64,000 nt of DNA. Origin: Aquabacterium sp. (lineage in GTDB: Bacteria; Pseudomonadota; Gammaproteobacteria; Burkholderiales; Burkholderiaceae_C). Both the position numbers and the translations under genes were made by a program. Below, piece after piece: positions 40,889-50,132 of the stretch. The DNA lies in assembly GCA_029865965.1 (NCBI GenBank), contig JARXAJ010000298.1, positions 1-64,000 of the forward strand. The letters are read 5' to 3'. Within the stretch, counting starts at the first letter, position 1, and each line of letters begins with the position of its first letter. The notes beneath the pieces are model-generated. The model was not told the origin of the DNA and made no database searches. It worked only from the letters and a program-made list of their open reading frames with translations.

Positions 40889-41529
40889 ATAAAGGTGCAT
40901 CCGTCGAGTCCACCGGCTTTGGTCAGGGCTATGCCGACGAGCAGATCCGGCGTAGCCGGCACCCGCTGCGCCGCTTCATCAAGGGCTTCTACCTGCGCAG
41001 CGTTTTGGCAGCAGTGCACGGGCCGACGATCGACTATGGCTGTGGAGCGGGCCAATTGCTGGCTCAGTTGCCGACAGGATCGGTCGGCCTGGAGGTCAAC
41101 CCGTATCTGATCGCGGCACTTACTGCGGCCGGGCTGCCAGTGCGCCAATGGCAGGCCAACGCACAGGGCTTCGACCTGGCCGACCTGGACCGGGGTGGCT
41201 ACCGCTGCCTGGTGATCTCACATGTTCTGGAACACCTTGACGACCCCACGGAAGCCCTGACGCGGCTGTTGCAGGCTTGCCGGCGGGTCGGCGTGACCAG
41301 GCTGATCGCCATCGTCCCGGGCGCCAAGGGGTATGCCAGCGACGCCACCCACCGCACGTTCATCGACACGACTCATATCGCCAGGCAGGGCTGGAAACAC
41401 CTGGCGGGCTATGCGCTGACCACGCAGCGCCACTTTCCCTTGCCCTGGCAAGGCGGTGGAGCGCTCTTCATCTACAACGAACTGCAACTTGTGTTCGACC
41501 TGGTCGCACCCCCCATCGGTCACGCATGA
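40885..41529 (+). CDS. Class I SAM-dependent methyltransferase
   Basis: 'TIDYGCGAGQLLAQLP', 'CLVISHVLEHLDDP'. Confidence 0.8.
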   Translation: MNKGASVESTGFGQGYADEQIRRSRHPLRRFIKGFYLRSVLAAVHGPTIDYGCGAGQLLAQLPTGSVGLEVNPYLIAALTAAGLPVRQWQANAQGFDLADLDRGGYRCLVISHVLEHLDDPTEALTRLLQACRRVGVTRLIAIVPGAKGYASDATHRTFIDTTHIARQGWKHLAGYALTTQRHFPLPWQGGGALFIYNELQLVFDLVAPPIGHA

Positions 41530-41939
41530 AGCACCTGCTGTCCCATCAGTTGGTGCGCTTCGTGCTGGTGGGTTGCGTGAACACCGGGTTCAGCTATGCG
41601 CTGTATGCCCTGTTCCTGTGGCTGGGGTTGAACTTTGCCTTGGCCAATCTGCTGGCCTTCGTCATCAGCCTGCTCTTCAGTTTTGTGATGCAAGGTAGCC
41701 TGGTCTTTCGCAATCTGGCGCTGCGTCTGCTGTGGCGGTTTGTGCTGGCCTGGGTGCTGGTCTATCTGTTCAACATCGGGCTGATCGCGGTGTTGATGCA
41801 GATGGGCCAATCAGCCTATCTGGCAGGTGCGCTTGCTTTGGTGCCTGTGATCTTGCTGTCCTACTTGATCCAGAAGTTCGTTGTCTTCGGCACGCCGCAG
41901 GTGCAGCGTGCAGCGGACGCGGCGCACCCATCACCATGA
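41526..41939 (+). CDS. GtrA family membrane protein (polyprenyl-P-sugar flippase-like)
   Basis: 'LVRFVLVGCVNTGFSYALYALFLWLGLNFALANLLAFVISLLFSFVMQGSLVF', 4 TM helices. Confidence 0.85.
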   Translation: MKHLLSHQLVRFVLVGCVNTGFSYALYALFLWLGLNFALANLLAFVISLLFSFVMQGSLVFRNLALRLLWRFVLAWVLVYLFNIGLIAVLMQMGQSAYLAGALALVPVILLSYLIQKFVVFGTPQVQRAADAAHPSP

Positions 41940-42874
41940 GCATCCAACTTGCCATCGTCGTGCCCTGCTACAACGAGCAGGAGGTGCTGCCCGAGACGAA
42001 CCGGCGCCTTCTGGCCCTGCTCGACCGCATGGCCGCAGCGGACCTGATCACCGACGCCAGCACGGTGCAGTACGTCGATGACGGCAGCCGCGACGCCACC
42101 TGGTTGCTGATCCAGCAATTGTCCGCACAGGACCAACGTGTGCACGGCATCAAGCTGTCGCGCAACCGTGGCCATCAGGCAGCGCTCATGGCGGGCTTGC
42201 TGACCGTGCCAGGCGACGCCCTGGTCAGCATCGACGCCGATCTGCAGGACGATGTCAATGTGATCGAGGCAATGGTGCGGGAGTTCATCGCCGGCCACCA
42301 GGTCGTCTATGGCGTGCGTGAGTCCCGCGCGGTCGACACCTTCTTCAAGCGCCGCACCGCGCTGGCGTACTACAGCATGCTCAAGCGCATGGGTGTAGAT
42401 CTGGTGCACAACCACGCCGACTTCCGGCTCATGGGGCGCCAGGCCATCGAGGCGCTGCGTGATTACGGCGAGGTGAACATGTTTCTGCGCGGCGTAGTGC
42501 CGCTGATCGGGTTCAAGGCCACCAGCGTCAAGTACGACCGTGCTGAGCGTTTTGCCGGCATCTCCAAGTACCCGCTGCGCAAAATGCTGGCGTTTGCCAT
42601 CGAAGGCATCACATCGCTCAGCATCGTGCCGCTGAGGTTGATCACGGTGCTGGGCTTGGTGATCTCGGCGCTCAGCTTCGCCATGATCGTCTATGTGGTC
42701 TATGGCGCGCTGGTGCTGAAGGCGGTCGTTCCGGGTTGGGCATCGTCTGTGGTGCCAATCTACTTCCTGGGGGGCATCCAGTTGCTGTCGCTGGGCATCA
42801 TCGGCGAGTATGTTGCCAAGATCTACCTCGAGACCAAGCAGCGACCGCGCTTCATCATCGAGAAGACTGTCTAG
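41936..42874 (+). CDS. Glycosyltransferase family 2, polyprenyl-phosphate sugar transferase (DPM1/GtrB/ArnC-like)
   Basis: 'IVVPCYNEQEVLPETNRRL', 'SRNRGHQAALMAGL', 'SIDADLQDD', two C-terminal TM helices. Confidence 0.9.
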   Translation: MSIQLAIVVPCYNEQEVLPETNRRLLALLDRMAAADLITDASTVQYVDDGSRDATWLLIQQLSAQDQRVHGIKLSRNRGHQAALMAGLLTVPGDALVSIDADLQDDVNVIEAMVREFIAGHQVVYGVRESRAVDTFFKRRTALAYYSMLKRMGVDLVHNHADFRLMGRQAIEALRDYGEVNMFLRGVVPLIGFKATSVKYDRAERFAGISKYPLRKMLAFAIEGITSLSIVPLRLITVLGLVISALSFAMIVYVVYGALVLKAVVPGWASSVVPIYFLGGIQLLSLGIIGEYVAKIYLETKQRPRFIIEKTV

Positions 42875-42885
42875 GCCGGCCCGTC

Positions 42886-44493
42886 GTGCGCAATCTTCGA
42901 CTAGGCGCCATCTCTGCCGCGCCCCAACCGGCCGCCTGGCCGCAGCCCTGGGACTGGCTTCTGGTCGTGGCGCTGGCCGCGGTCTTGCGGGTGGCCTTCT
43001 TCAATGGTGAGTTCGGCTCCGACGACGCTGTCTACGTCAAGCGTGCACAGGAGGTGGCCAACGGGGTCTGGACTTCAGCCGACTACAACGGCGCCCTGCG
43101 CTACGGGTTCAACATCCCTGCCGGCATGTTCATGGCGCTGTTTGGCGACAGCAGATTTGTCGCGAACCTGTGGCCGCTGACGTGTTCGCTGCTGGAAGTG
43201 GCGCTGGTCTACCTGTTCGTTCGCCAAAACTTTGGCCGGTCGACGGCACTGTTGGCAGCCCTGTTGCTCGGTGCCGCGCCGTTGCATGTTGCCGTGGCAA
43301 CGCGCATCCACGCAGACCCAGTGGTGGCCATGTTCCTCACTGCATCGTTTGTGGCCGTCGATGCGGCCCTGGCGCGGCGCAGCCTGTTCTGGTGTGCCGT
43401 CTGCGGACTGTGCCTGGGCGGCGTGTTCTGGACCAAGGAACTTGTCGCCGTCGTCTTCCTGGCCTTCGTGCCATTTCTCTGGCATTACCGGCGGTTTGGC
43501 AGTGGCGTCGTCGTCATCCTGGCAGGGCTGGGCGCGATGCTGATTCTGCATGGGCTGTTGATGTGGGCAGTTGCAGGCGACCCGTTGCACGCTGTCAAAG
43601 TGGTCACGGGCCAGGTCGGGCGCAGCTTCATCCAGGGCGGTGGGGGAGAAGACAGCCCCCTCTTCTATCTGCGGTTCCTCTTTCTGGATATTCGCCATGT
43701 CGGTCTGCTGGGACTGTTGGCGCTGGTGCCGCTTGTCGTCCTGATGCCCAGCCGGTTCGATCACAGTGCACTGCCGCCATTGCGCTTCACGCTGATCTGG
43801 CTGGCCGGGCTGCTGCTGGTGCTGAGCGTGTTTCCGGTCTCGCTGTCACCGCTGCGGTTCACGATGAAGCAGTCGAACTACATCTCGCTGTTTCTGGCGC
43901 CCATGGCGGTGATGGCTGCCATCGGCCTTGCACATTTCCGGCCCCGCCTGCGCTGGTGGGCATCGGCGCTGGTTTTGTGCCTGGGCCTTTTGCTGTCTGC
44001 GTTGCAGCAGGCGGATTACCGCAGCTTCACTGCCAACAGCAAGGCGGCGCTTCTGTCAACGGCAGACCGCCCTGGTGTGCTGCTGGTGGGCAGCAGCAAC
44101 TTGCAAGGAATGGCTTCGGTGCAGAACAAGTTGCGAACGGGCCTGGCGCCGGTGGTCAGCTTCCGCGACGCGATTGACGATCCCGATGCCTACCGCAGAC
44201 GCCTGGTGCCTGGAACAGAGGTGATTGCCGTGATTGACCGCCAGACAGCAGCCTGGTTTGCCGGGCCGCGTGTGATCGACAGTCCCCAACCGTGCTGGCA
44301 ACCCCTGTCTGTTCTGGCGCCAACCGATCTTGCCCTGGGCAACACCGTGGCCGCTGGTCTCGCCAGTCTTGTGCGTTTGGGCCCGATGTCGTTGGCCGCG
44401 CGGGTTGAGCCCCTGCTGCAGCGGCTGGCGGCGCCTGAGCCTGCGCGGATGTACAGGGTGCCTGCAGGAAACCTGTGGTGTGCAGCGTCTTGA
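42886..44493 (+). CDS. GT39/ArnT-like integral membrane glycosyltransferase
   Basis: 'FFNGEFGSDDAVYVKRAQEVANG' first-loop acidic motif, many TM helices; GTG start. Confidence 0.75.
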   Translation: MRNLRLGAISAAPQPAAWPQPWDWLLVVALAAVLRVAFFNGEFGSDDAVYVKRAQEVANGVWTSADYNGALRYGFNIPAGMFMALFGDSRFVANLWPLTCSLLEVALVYLFVRQNFGRSTALLAALLLGAAPLHVAVATRIHADPVVAMFLTASFVAVDAALARRSLFWCAVCGLCLGGVFWTKELVAVVFLAFVPFLWHYRRFGSGVVVILAGLGAMLILHGLLMWAVAGDPLHAVKVVTGQVGRSFIQGGGGEDSPLFYLRFLFLDIRHVGLLGLLALVPLVVLMPSRFDHSALPPLRFTLIWLAGLLLVLSVFPVSLSPLRFTMKQSNYISLFLAPMAVMAAIGLAHFRPRLRWWASALVLCLGLLLSALQQADYRSFTANSKAALLSTADRPGVLLVGSSNLQGMASVQNKLRTGLAPVVSFRDAIDDPDAYRRRLVPGTEVIAVIDRQTAAWFAGPRVIDSPQPCWQPLSVLAPTDLALGNTVAAGLASLVRLGPMSLAARVEPLLQRLAAPEPARMYRVPAGNLWCAAS

Positions 44494-44509
44494 GACGGCA
44501 ACCTCGCGC

Positions 44510-45676
44510 ATGACTGACCCCAACACGCCGTTGGTCCTGCACCTGGTTTACCGCTTCGACACAGGTGGCCTGGAGAACGGTGTGGTCAACCTGATCAACC
44601 ACATGTCGGCAGACCGCTACCGGCATGCGGTGGTGGCCCTGACCGATGTGAACCCGGCCTTCGCGCAACGCATCACGCGCAGCGACACCCAGACATTCTC
44701 GCTGCGCAAGCCGCCCGGCCATGGCGCCCGGCTGTGGCCTGCCATGACGGCATTGATCCGCCGGCTCCAGCCCGCCGTGGTGCACACCCGCAACCTGGCC
44801 GCCCTGGAAATGCAGGTCCCCGCCGCCTGGTGCCGCGTGCCTGCGCGGGTGCATGGTGAACATGGGCGCGACATGGAAGACCTGGATGGCACCCGCCGCC
44901 GCCTGCAGTGGGTGCGCCGCGTCTACAGCCCGCTTGTGCACCACTACATGGCGCTGTCGCGGGATCTGGCCGGTTACCTGGAACACAAGGTCGGGATTGC
45001 GGCGCCACGTGTGACCCAGGTTTACAACGGGGTGGACTCCAGGCGGTTCGCGCCATCGCCAAGCGGACGCGTGCCGTTGTCGGGCAGCCCCTTCGCAGAC
45101 CCATCACTCTGGGTGGTTGGCACGGTGGGCCGCATGGCCGCAGTGAAGGACCAGACCCACCTGGCGCGCGCCTTCGTGCGCGCGCTGGAACTTGCCCCGG
45201 CGCTGAAGCCGCGTCTGCGTCTGGCGATGATTGGTGATGGCCCGTTGCGCGCCCAATCGCAGGCCTTGCTCAAGGCCGCCGGGCTGTCGGAACTGGCCTG
45301 GCTGCCCGGTGAGCGCAGCGATGTGCCGGATGTCATGCGGTCCTTGAATTGTTTCGCCCTGCCTTCATTGGCCGAAGGCATCTCGAATACCATTCTCGAA
45401 GCCATGGCCAGCGGTCTGCCCGTGATCGCCACCGATGTTGGCGGCAACGCCGATCTGGTTGTCAACGGCAACACTGGGCAGATCGTCCCGCCCGCCGATG
45501 TCGAAGCGCTGGCCGCTGCGCTGGTGTGCATGGCAAGCGACCCGGCAGGTGCGTTGGCCATGGGATTTGCAGGCAGGGCAGTGGCTGACCGCCGTTTCAG
45601 CATGCAGGCCATGGTCGACACTTATCAGGCTGTGTACGACCGATTGCTAGGGCGGCCGACGACCGCACAGCGATAA
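44510..45676 (+). CDS. Glycosyltransferase, PEP-CTERM/EpsH1 system-associated (TIGR03088-like)
   Basis: 'VLHLVYRFDTGGLENGVVNLINHM'; GT4 C-terminal 'SLAEGISNTILEAMASGLPVIATDVGGNADLV'. Confidence 0.85.
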   Translation: MTDPNTPLVLHLVYRFDTGGLENGVVNLINHMSADRYRHAVVALTDVNPAFAQRITRSDTQTFSLRKPPGHGARLWPAMTALIRRLQPAVVHTRNLAALEMQVPAAWCRVPARVHGEHGRDMEDLDGTRRRLQWVRRVYSPLVHHYMALSRDLAGYLEHKVGIAAPRVTQVYNGVDSRRFAPSPSGRVPLSGSPFADPSLWVVGTVGRMAAVKDQTHLARAFVRALELAPALKPRLRLAMIGDGPLRAQSQALLKAAGLSELAWLPGERSDVPDVMRSLNCFALPSLAEGISNTILEAMASGLPVIATDVGGNADLVVNGNTGQIVPPADVEALAAALVCMASDPAGALAMGFAGRAVADRRFSMQAMVDTYQAVYDRLLGRPTTAQR

Positions 45677-45697
45677 AACCAAGGGATCACAGACACC

Positions 45698-47641
45698 ATG
45701 TGCGGAATCACCGGCCTGTTCGATACCCGCAGCGAACGCGCAGTCTCGCGATCGGTGCTGCTCGGGATGAACAACGCGCAGTCGCACCGCGGCCCCGACG
45801 AGGGCAGCCTGCATATCGAGCCTGGGTTGGGCTTCGGCCACCGTCGTTTGTCCATCATCGACATCGCCACGGGCCAGCAGCCTTTGTTCAACGAAGACCA
45901 GTCGGTGGTCGTTGTGTTCAATGGCGAGATCTACAACTACCAGGCGCTGATCCCTGAACTGCAGGCCCTGGGCCATGTCTTCCACACCAAGAGCGACACC
46001 GAGTGCATCGTGCACGCCTGGGAATCCTGGGGCGAGGCCTGTGTCCAGCGCTTTCGCGGCATGTTCGCGTTTGCGCTGTGGGACCGCAACAAGCAGACGC
46101 TGTTCATGGCCCGCGATCGCCTGGGCGTCAAGCCCTTGCATTACGCGCTGCTCGCCGACGGCACGCTGCTGTTCGGGTCGGAGCTGAAGTCTCTCCTGGC
46201 ACATGGTGGGCTGCGCCGCGACCTGGACCCGCTGGCCGTGGAAGAGTATTTTGCGCTGGGCTACATCGCCGAGCCGCGCACCATCTTCCAGCAGGCGAAG
46301 AAGCTGCCGCCAGGGCACACGCTCACCATATGCCGGGGCCAGCCGCTGCCGAAGGCCCAGCCGTACTGGGATGTGCGGTTCACCGGCGACAACCCCATCA
46401 GCGAAGTCGACGCCTGTGATGAACTGGTGATGCGTCTGAAGGAATCGGTGCGCCTGCGCATGATTGCCGAGGTGCCGCTGGGCGCCTTCCTGTCTGGCGG
46501 TGTGGACAGCAGCGCCGTGGTGGCCATGATGGCCTGCCAATCGGACGGCCCGGTCAACACCTGCTCCATCGGCTTCGACGACCCGGCGTTCAATGAGTCT
46601 GCCTTCGCACAGACCGTGGCCGACCGCTACCAGACCCACCACCGGCTGGAGATCGTCAAGAGCGACGACTTCGACCTCATCGACACGCTGGCCCGCCTGT
46701 ATGACGAGCCCTATGCAGACAGCTCGGCCATTCCCACCTACCGGGTGTGCCAGCTGGCACGCAAGCATGTCACGGTGGCGCTGTCAGGCGACGGTGGCGA
46801 CGAGAACTTCGGCGGCTACCGCCGCTACCGCATGCACCTGATGGAAGAGCGCATGCGCGGTGCGTTGCCCGAAGGTGTGCGCCGCCCGCTGTTCGGCTTG
46901 CTGGGCCGCATGTACCCCAAGGCCGACTGGGCGCCGCGCATATTCCGCGCCAAGACCACCTTTGAAGGCATGGCGCGCACGTCGGTCGAGGCCTATTTCC
47001 ACAGCGTGTCCATCCTGCGCGGCCCCATGCGTGCGCAGCTCTTCAGCGACAAGCTCAAGCGTGAACTGGCCGGCTACAGCGCGAAAGAGGTCTTCGACTT
47101 CCACGCCGCACACGCCGAGACCGATGACCCCTTGGCCATGGTGCAGTATCTCGACCTGAAGACCTACCTGGTGGGCGACATCAACACCAAGGTCGATCGC
47201 GCCAGCATGGCCCACAGCCTGGAGGTGCGCGAGCCACTGATGGACCACCCGCTGGTCGAGTGGCTGGCCACGCTGCCGCCGCATCTGAAGGTGCGTGGCA
47301 ACGAAGGCAAGGTGCTGCTGAAGAAGGCCATGGAGCCGCACCTGTCCAACGACATCCTGTACCGCCCGAAGATGGGGTTCTCGGTGCCGCTGGCGCGCTG
47401 GTTCCGTGGCCCGCTGAGGCAGCGTGTGCGCGATGCCGTGCTGGGCCCGCGCCTGGAGGCCACCGGATGGTTCAACCGTGGCTACCTCGAACACCTGGTC
47501 GATGCCCACCAGGCCGGCACCAGCGACTACAGCGCGCCCTTGTGGACGTTGCTGATGTTCGAAGCCTTCCTGCGCACGGTGGTTGACGCGTCGCCAGGTG
47601 CCGCTGCGCGCGCGGGGCAAGCCCAGGCCATCGCGGCCTGA
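45698..47641 (+). CDS. XrtA-associated asparagine synthetase (glutamine-hydrolysing) family amidotransferase
   Basis: N-terminal catalytic 'MCGITGLFDT', 'SHRGPDEG', synthetase 'FLSGGVDSSAVVAMMA'. Confidence 0.9.
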   Translation: MCGITGLFDTRSERAVSRSVLLGMNNAQSHRGPDEGSLHIEPGLGFGHRRLSIIDIATGQQPLFNEDQSVVVVFNGEIYNYQALIPELQALGHVFHTKSDTECIVHAWESWGEACVQRFRGMFAFALWDRNKQTLFMARDRLGVKPLHYALLADGTLLFGSELKSLLAHGGLRRDLDPLAVEEYFALGYIAEPRTIFQQAKKLPPGHTLTICRGQPLPKAQPYWDVRFTGDNPISEVDACDELVMRLKESVRLRMIAEVPLGAFLSGGVDSSAVVAMMACQSDGPVNTCSIGFDDPAFNESAFAQTVADRYQTHHRLEIVKSDDFDLIDTLARLYDEPYADSSAIPTYRVCQLARKHVTVALSGDGGDENFGGYRRYRMHLMEERMRGALPEGVRRPLFGLLGRMYPKADWAPRIFRAKTTFEGMARTSVEAYFHSVSILRGPMRAQLFSDKLKRELAGYSAKEVFDFHAAHAETDDPLAMVQYLDLKTYLVGDINTKVDRASMAHSLEVREPLMDHPLVEWLATLPPHLKVRGNEGKVLLKKAMEPHLSNDILYRPKMGFSVPLARWFRGPLRQRVRDAVLGPRLEATGWFNRGYLEHLVDAHQAGTSDYSAPLWTLLMFEAFLRTVVDASPGAAARAGQAQAIAA

Positions 47642-47659
47642 CCGACCGGACCAGTCTCG

Positions 47660-48886
47660 ATGAGCCTTCGCATCCTCCATGTGCTGGACCATTCCATCCC
47701 GCTGCACAGTGGCTACACCTTTCGCACGCTGTCCATCCTGCGTGAGCAGCGCAAGCTGGGCTGGGACACGGTGCACCTCACCAGCCCCAAGCACGCCGCG
47801 CCCTTTGTGCCGGAGGAGACGGTGGACGGCTGGACCTTCCACCGCACAGCGCCTGCAGCGCCGGGCGTGAAACTGCCCGGGCTCGGCGAGGTGGCCCTCA
47901 TCCGGCAGACCGAACGCCGTCTGCTGGACGTGGCGCAAAAGACCAGGCCCGATGTGTTGCACGCGCATTCGCCCGTGCTCAATGCCATCCCGGCGCTGCG
48001 GGTGGGCAAGCAGCTCGGCATCCCGGTCGTCTACGAAGTGCGTGCCTTCTGGGAAGACGCTGCCGTCGACCATGGCACCACCACCGAAGGCAGCCTGCGT
48101 TACCGCCTCACGCGGCGGCTGGAAACCCATGCCCTGCGCAACGCTGACCATGTGTTCACCATCTGTGAAGGCCTGCGCAGCGACATCGTGGCGCGCGGCA
48201 TCCCGGCTGGCAAGGTCACGGTCATCCCCAATGCGGTCGACATCGATGCCTTCGACGTCGGTGGCCAGCCTGATCTGGCATTGCGGGGCCAGCTCGGTCT
48301 CGACGCCAAGACCGTCGTCGGCTTCATCGGCAGTTTCTACGCTTACGAAGGCCTGGACCTGTTGCTGCAGGCCGTGCCGCCCCTGCTGAGGTTGCGCCCC
48401 GATGTGCGTGTGCTGCTGGTCGGTGGTGGCCCGCAGGACGCTGCATTGAAGGCCCAGGCTCAGACCCTGGGCATTGCCGACAAGGTGATCTTCACCGGCC
48501 GTGTGCCGCACCAGGAAGTTCAGCGCTACTACGATCTCATCGACGTGCTGGCCTATCCGCGCCACAGCATGCGGCTGACCGAGCTCGTCACGCCGCTCAA
48601 GCCGCTGGAGGCCATGGCGCAAGGCCGGGTGCTCATTGCGTCAGACGTGGGCGGCCACAAGGAACTCATCCGCGATGGCGACACCGGCGTGCTGTTCAAG
48701 GCCGGCAGCGTCGACAGCCTGGTGGCTGCGCTCGATGGGCTGATCGGCCAGAGTGCCCGCTGGCCGCAGATCCGCCAGGCCGGCCGTGCCTTCGTGGAAG
48801 GTGAGCGCAACTGGTGCAGCAGCGTGGCGCGTTACCAGGCCGTGTACCAGCGGCTGGTGGGCCGGACTCAACATGCAAGCGTCTGA
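47660..48886 (+). CDS. Glycosyltransferase, exosortase A system-associated (TIGR04063-like)
   Basis: 'RILHVLDHSIPLHSGYTFRTLSILREQRKLGWDTVHLTSPKH'. Confidence 0.85.
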   Translation: MSLRILHVLDHSIPLHSGYTFRTLSILREQRKLGWDTVHLTSPKHAAPFVPEETVDGWTFHRTAPAAPGVKLPGLGEVALIRQTERRLLDVAQKTRPDVLHAHSPVLNAIPALRVGKQLGIPVVYEVRAFWEDAAVDHGTTTEGSLRYRLTRRLETHALRNADHVFTICEGLRSDIVARGIPAGKVTVIPNAVDIDAFDVGGQPDLALRGQLGLDAKTVVGFIGSFYAYEGLDLLLQAVPPLLRLRPDVRVLLVGGGPQDAALKAQAQTLGIADKVIFTGRVPHQEVQRYYDLIDVLAYPRHSMRLTELVTPLKPLEAMAQGRVLIASDVGGHKELIRDGDTGVLFKAGSVDSLVAALDGLIGQSARWPQIRQAGRAFVEGERNWCSSVARYQAVYQRLVGRTQHASV

Positions 48887-50132
48887 GCGCACGCACGGCG
48901 CGCCCCACATCGTCGTGTTGAGCAGTCTGTTTCCAAATGAGATGCAGCCGGGCGCCGGCTTGTTCGTGCGCGAGCGCGCGTTCCGCCTGGGGGCGCGCTT
49001 TCCGCTGTGCGTGGTCTCGCCGGTGCCCTGGTTTCCCCTCCAGGGCCTGCTGCGCAAGCTGCGCCCTGGGGCGCGCCCCGGGGCGCCCCGCCGAGAGTCG
49101 CAACAAGGCTTCGACGTGGGATTTCCGCGTTTCTTTTCGGTGCCCATGCTGCTGCGCCGGCTGGACGGGCTGGCCATGGCACTGGGCGCTTGGCCACAGT
49201 TGCGGCGGCTGAAGCGCCAGGGCCGTCTGGACGTCATCGATGCCCACTTCGGTTACCCCGACGGCCATGCCGCCAGCCTGCTGGGCCGCTGGCTGGGCGT
49301 GCCCGTCACCATCACCTTGCGCGGCACCGAAAGCCGCCATGCGCTGGACCCCCAGCTGCGCCCCTTGCTGACCGCCGGCCTGAAGCGCGCGGACCGTGTG
49401 TTCGCGGTGTCCGAGAGCCTGCGCCAGGTGGCCCTGCAACTGGGCGTGGATCCAGCACGCACCCGCGTGGTGGGCAACGGCGTGGACATCGCACGCTTCT
49501 ATCCGTTGCCGAAGGCCGAGTGCCGCGCTGCGCTGCAGCTGCCGGCTGAAGGCCCTGTGCTCATCACCGTGGGTGGCCTCGTCGAGCGCAAGGGCTTCCA
49601 CCGCGTGATGGCGGTGCTGCCTGAACTGCTGCGCAGCTTTCCCGCACTGAAGTACATGGTGGTGGGTGGCTCCAGCCCCGAGGGCGACTGGTCTGTGCAA
49701 CTGCAGCAGATGGCCCAAGAGCTGCAGTTGCAGGACTGTGTGAAGTTCACCGGGCAGCTGGCGCCCGACGAGCTTCGCAAGGTGCTGTCTGCGGCCGACG
49801 TCTTCGTGCTGTCCACGCGCAACGAAGGCTGGGCCAACGTCTTTCTGGAAGCCATGGCCTGCGGTCTGCCGGTCATCACCACCAACGTGGGCGGCAATGC
49901 CGAGGTGGTGTGCCGCCCTGAACTGGGCGCGGTGCTGCCCTTCGGCGATGCACCGGCATTGACCGAGGCGCTGACGACGGCGCTTCGGCACCCATGGGAC
50001 CGTGCGGCAATCCGGCAGCATGCAGAAGAGCATGTGTGGGACCGGCGCATCGATGACCTGGCGCAGGAGTTCATGGCCTTGGCTCGCCATAGTGCGCCCC
50101 GGCCGCAGATGGCGCGGGGAGCTGCGCGTTGA
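48873..50132 (+). CDS. Glycosyltransferase family 4
   Basis: 'VVLSSLFPNEMQPGAGLFVRERAFRL', 'STRNEGWANVFLEAMACGLPVITTNVGGNAEVV'. Confidence 0.85.
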   Translation: MQASERTHGAPHIVVLSSLFPNEMQPGAGLFVRERAFRLGARFPLCVVSPVPWFPLQGLLRKLRPGARPGAPRRESQQGFDVGFPRFFSVPMLLRRLDGLAMALGAWPQLRRLKRQGRLDVIDAHFGYPDGHAASLLGRWLGVPVTITLRGTESRHALDPQLRPLLTAGLKRADRVFAVSESLRQVALQLGVDPARTRVVGNGVDIARFYPLPKAECRAALQLPAEGPVLITVGGLVERKGFHRVMAVLPELLRSFPALKYMVVGGSSPEGDWSVQLQQMAQELQLQDCVKFTGQLAPDELRKVLSAADVFVLSTRNEGWANVFLEAMACGLPVITTNVGGNAEVVCRPELGAVLPFGDAPALTEALTTALRHPWDRAAIRQHAEEHVWDRRIDDLAQEFMALARHSAPRPQMARGAAR

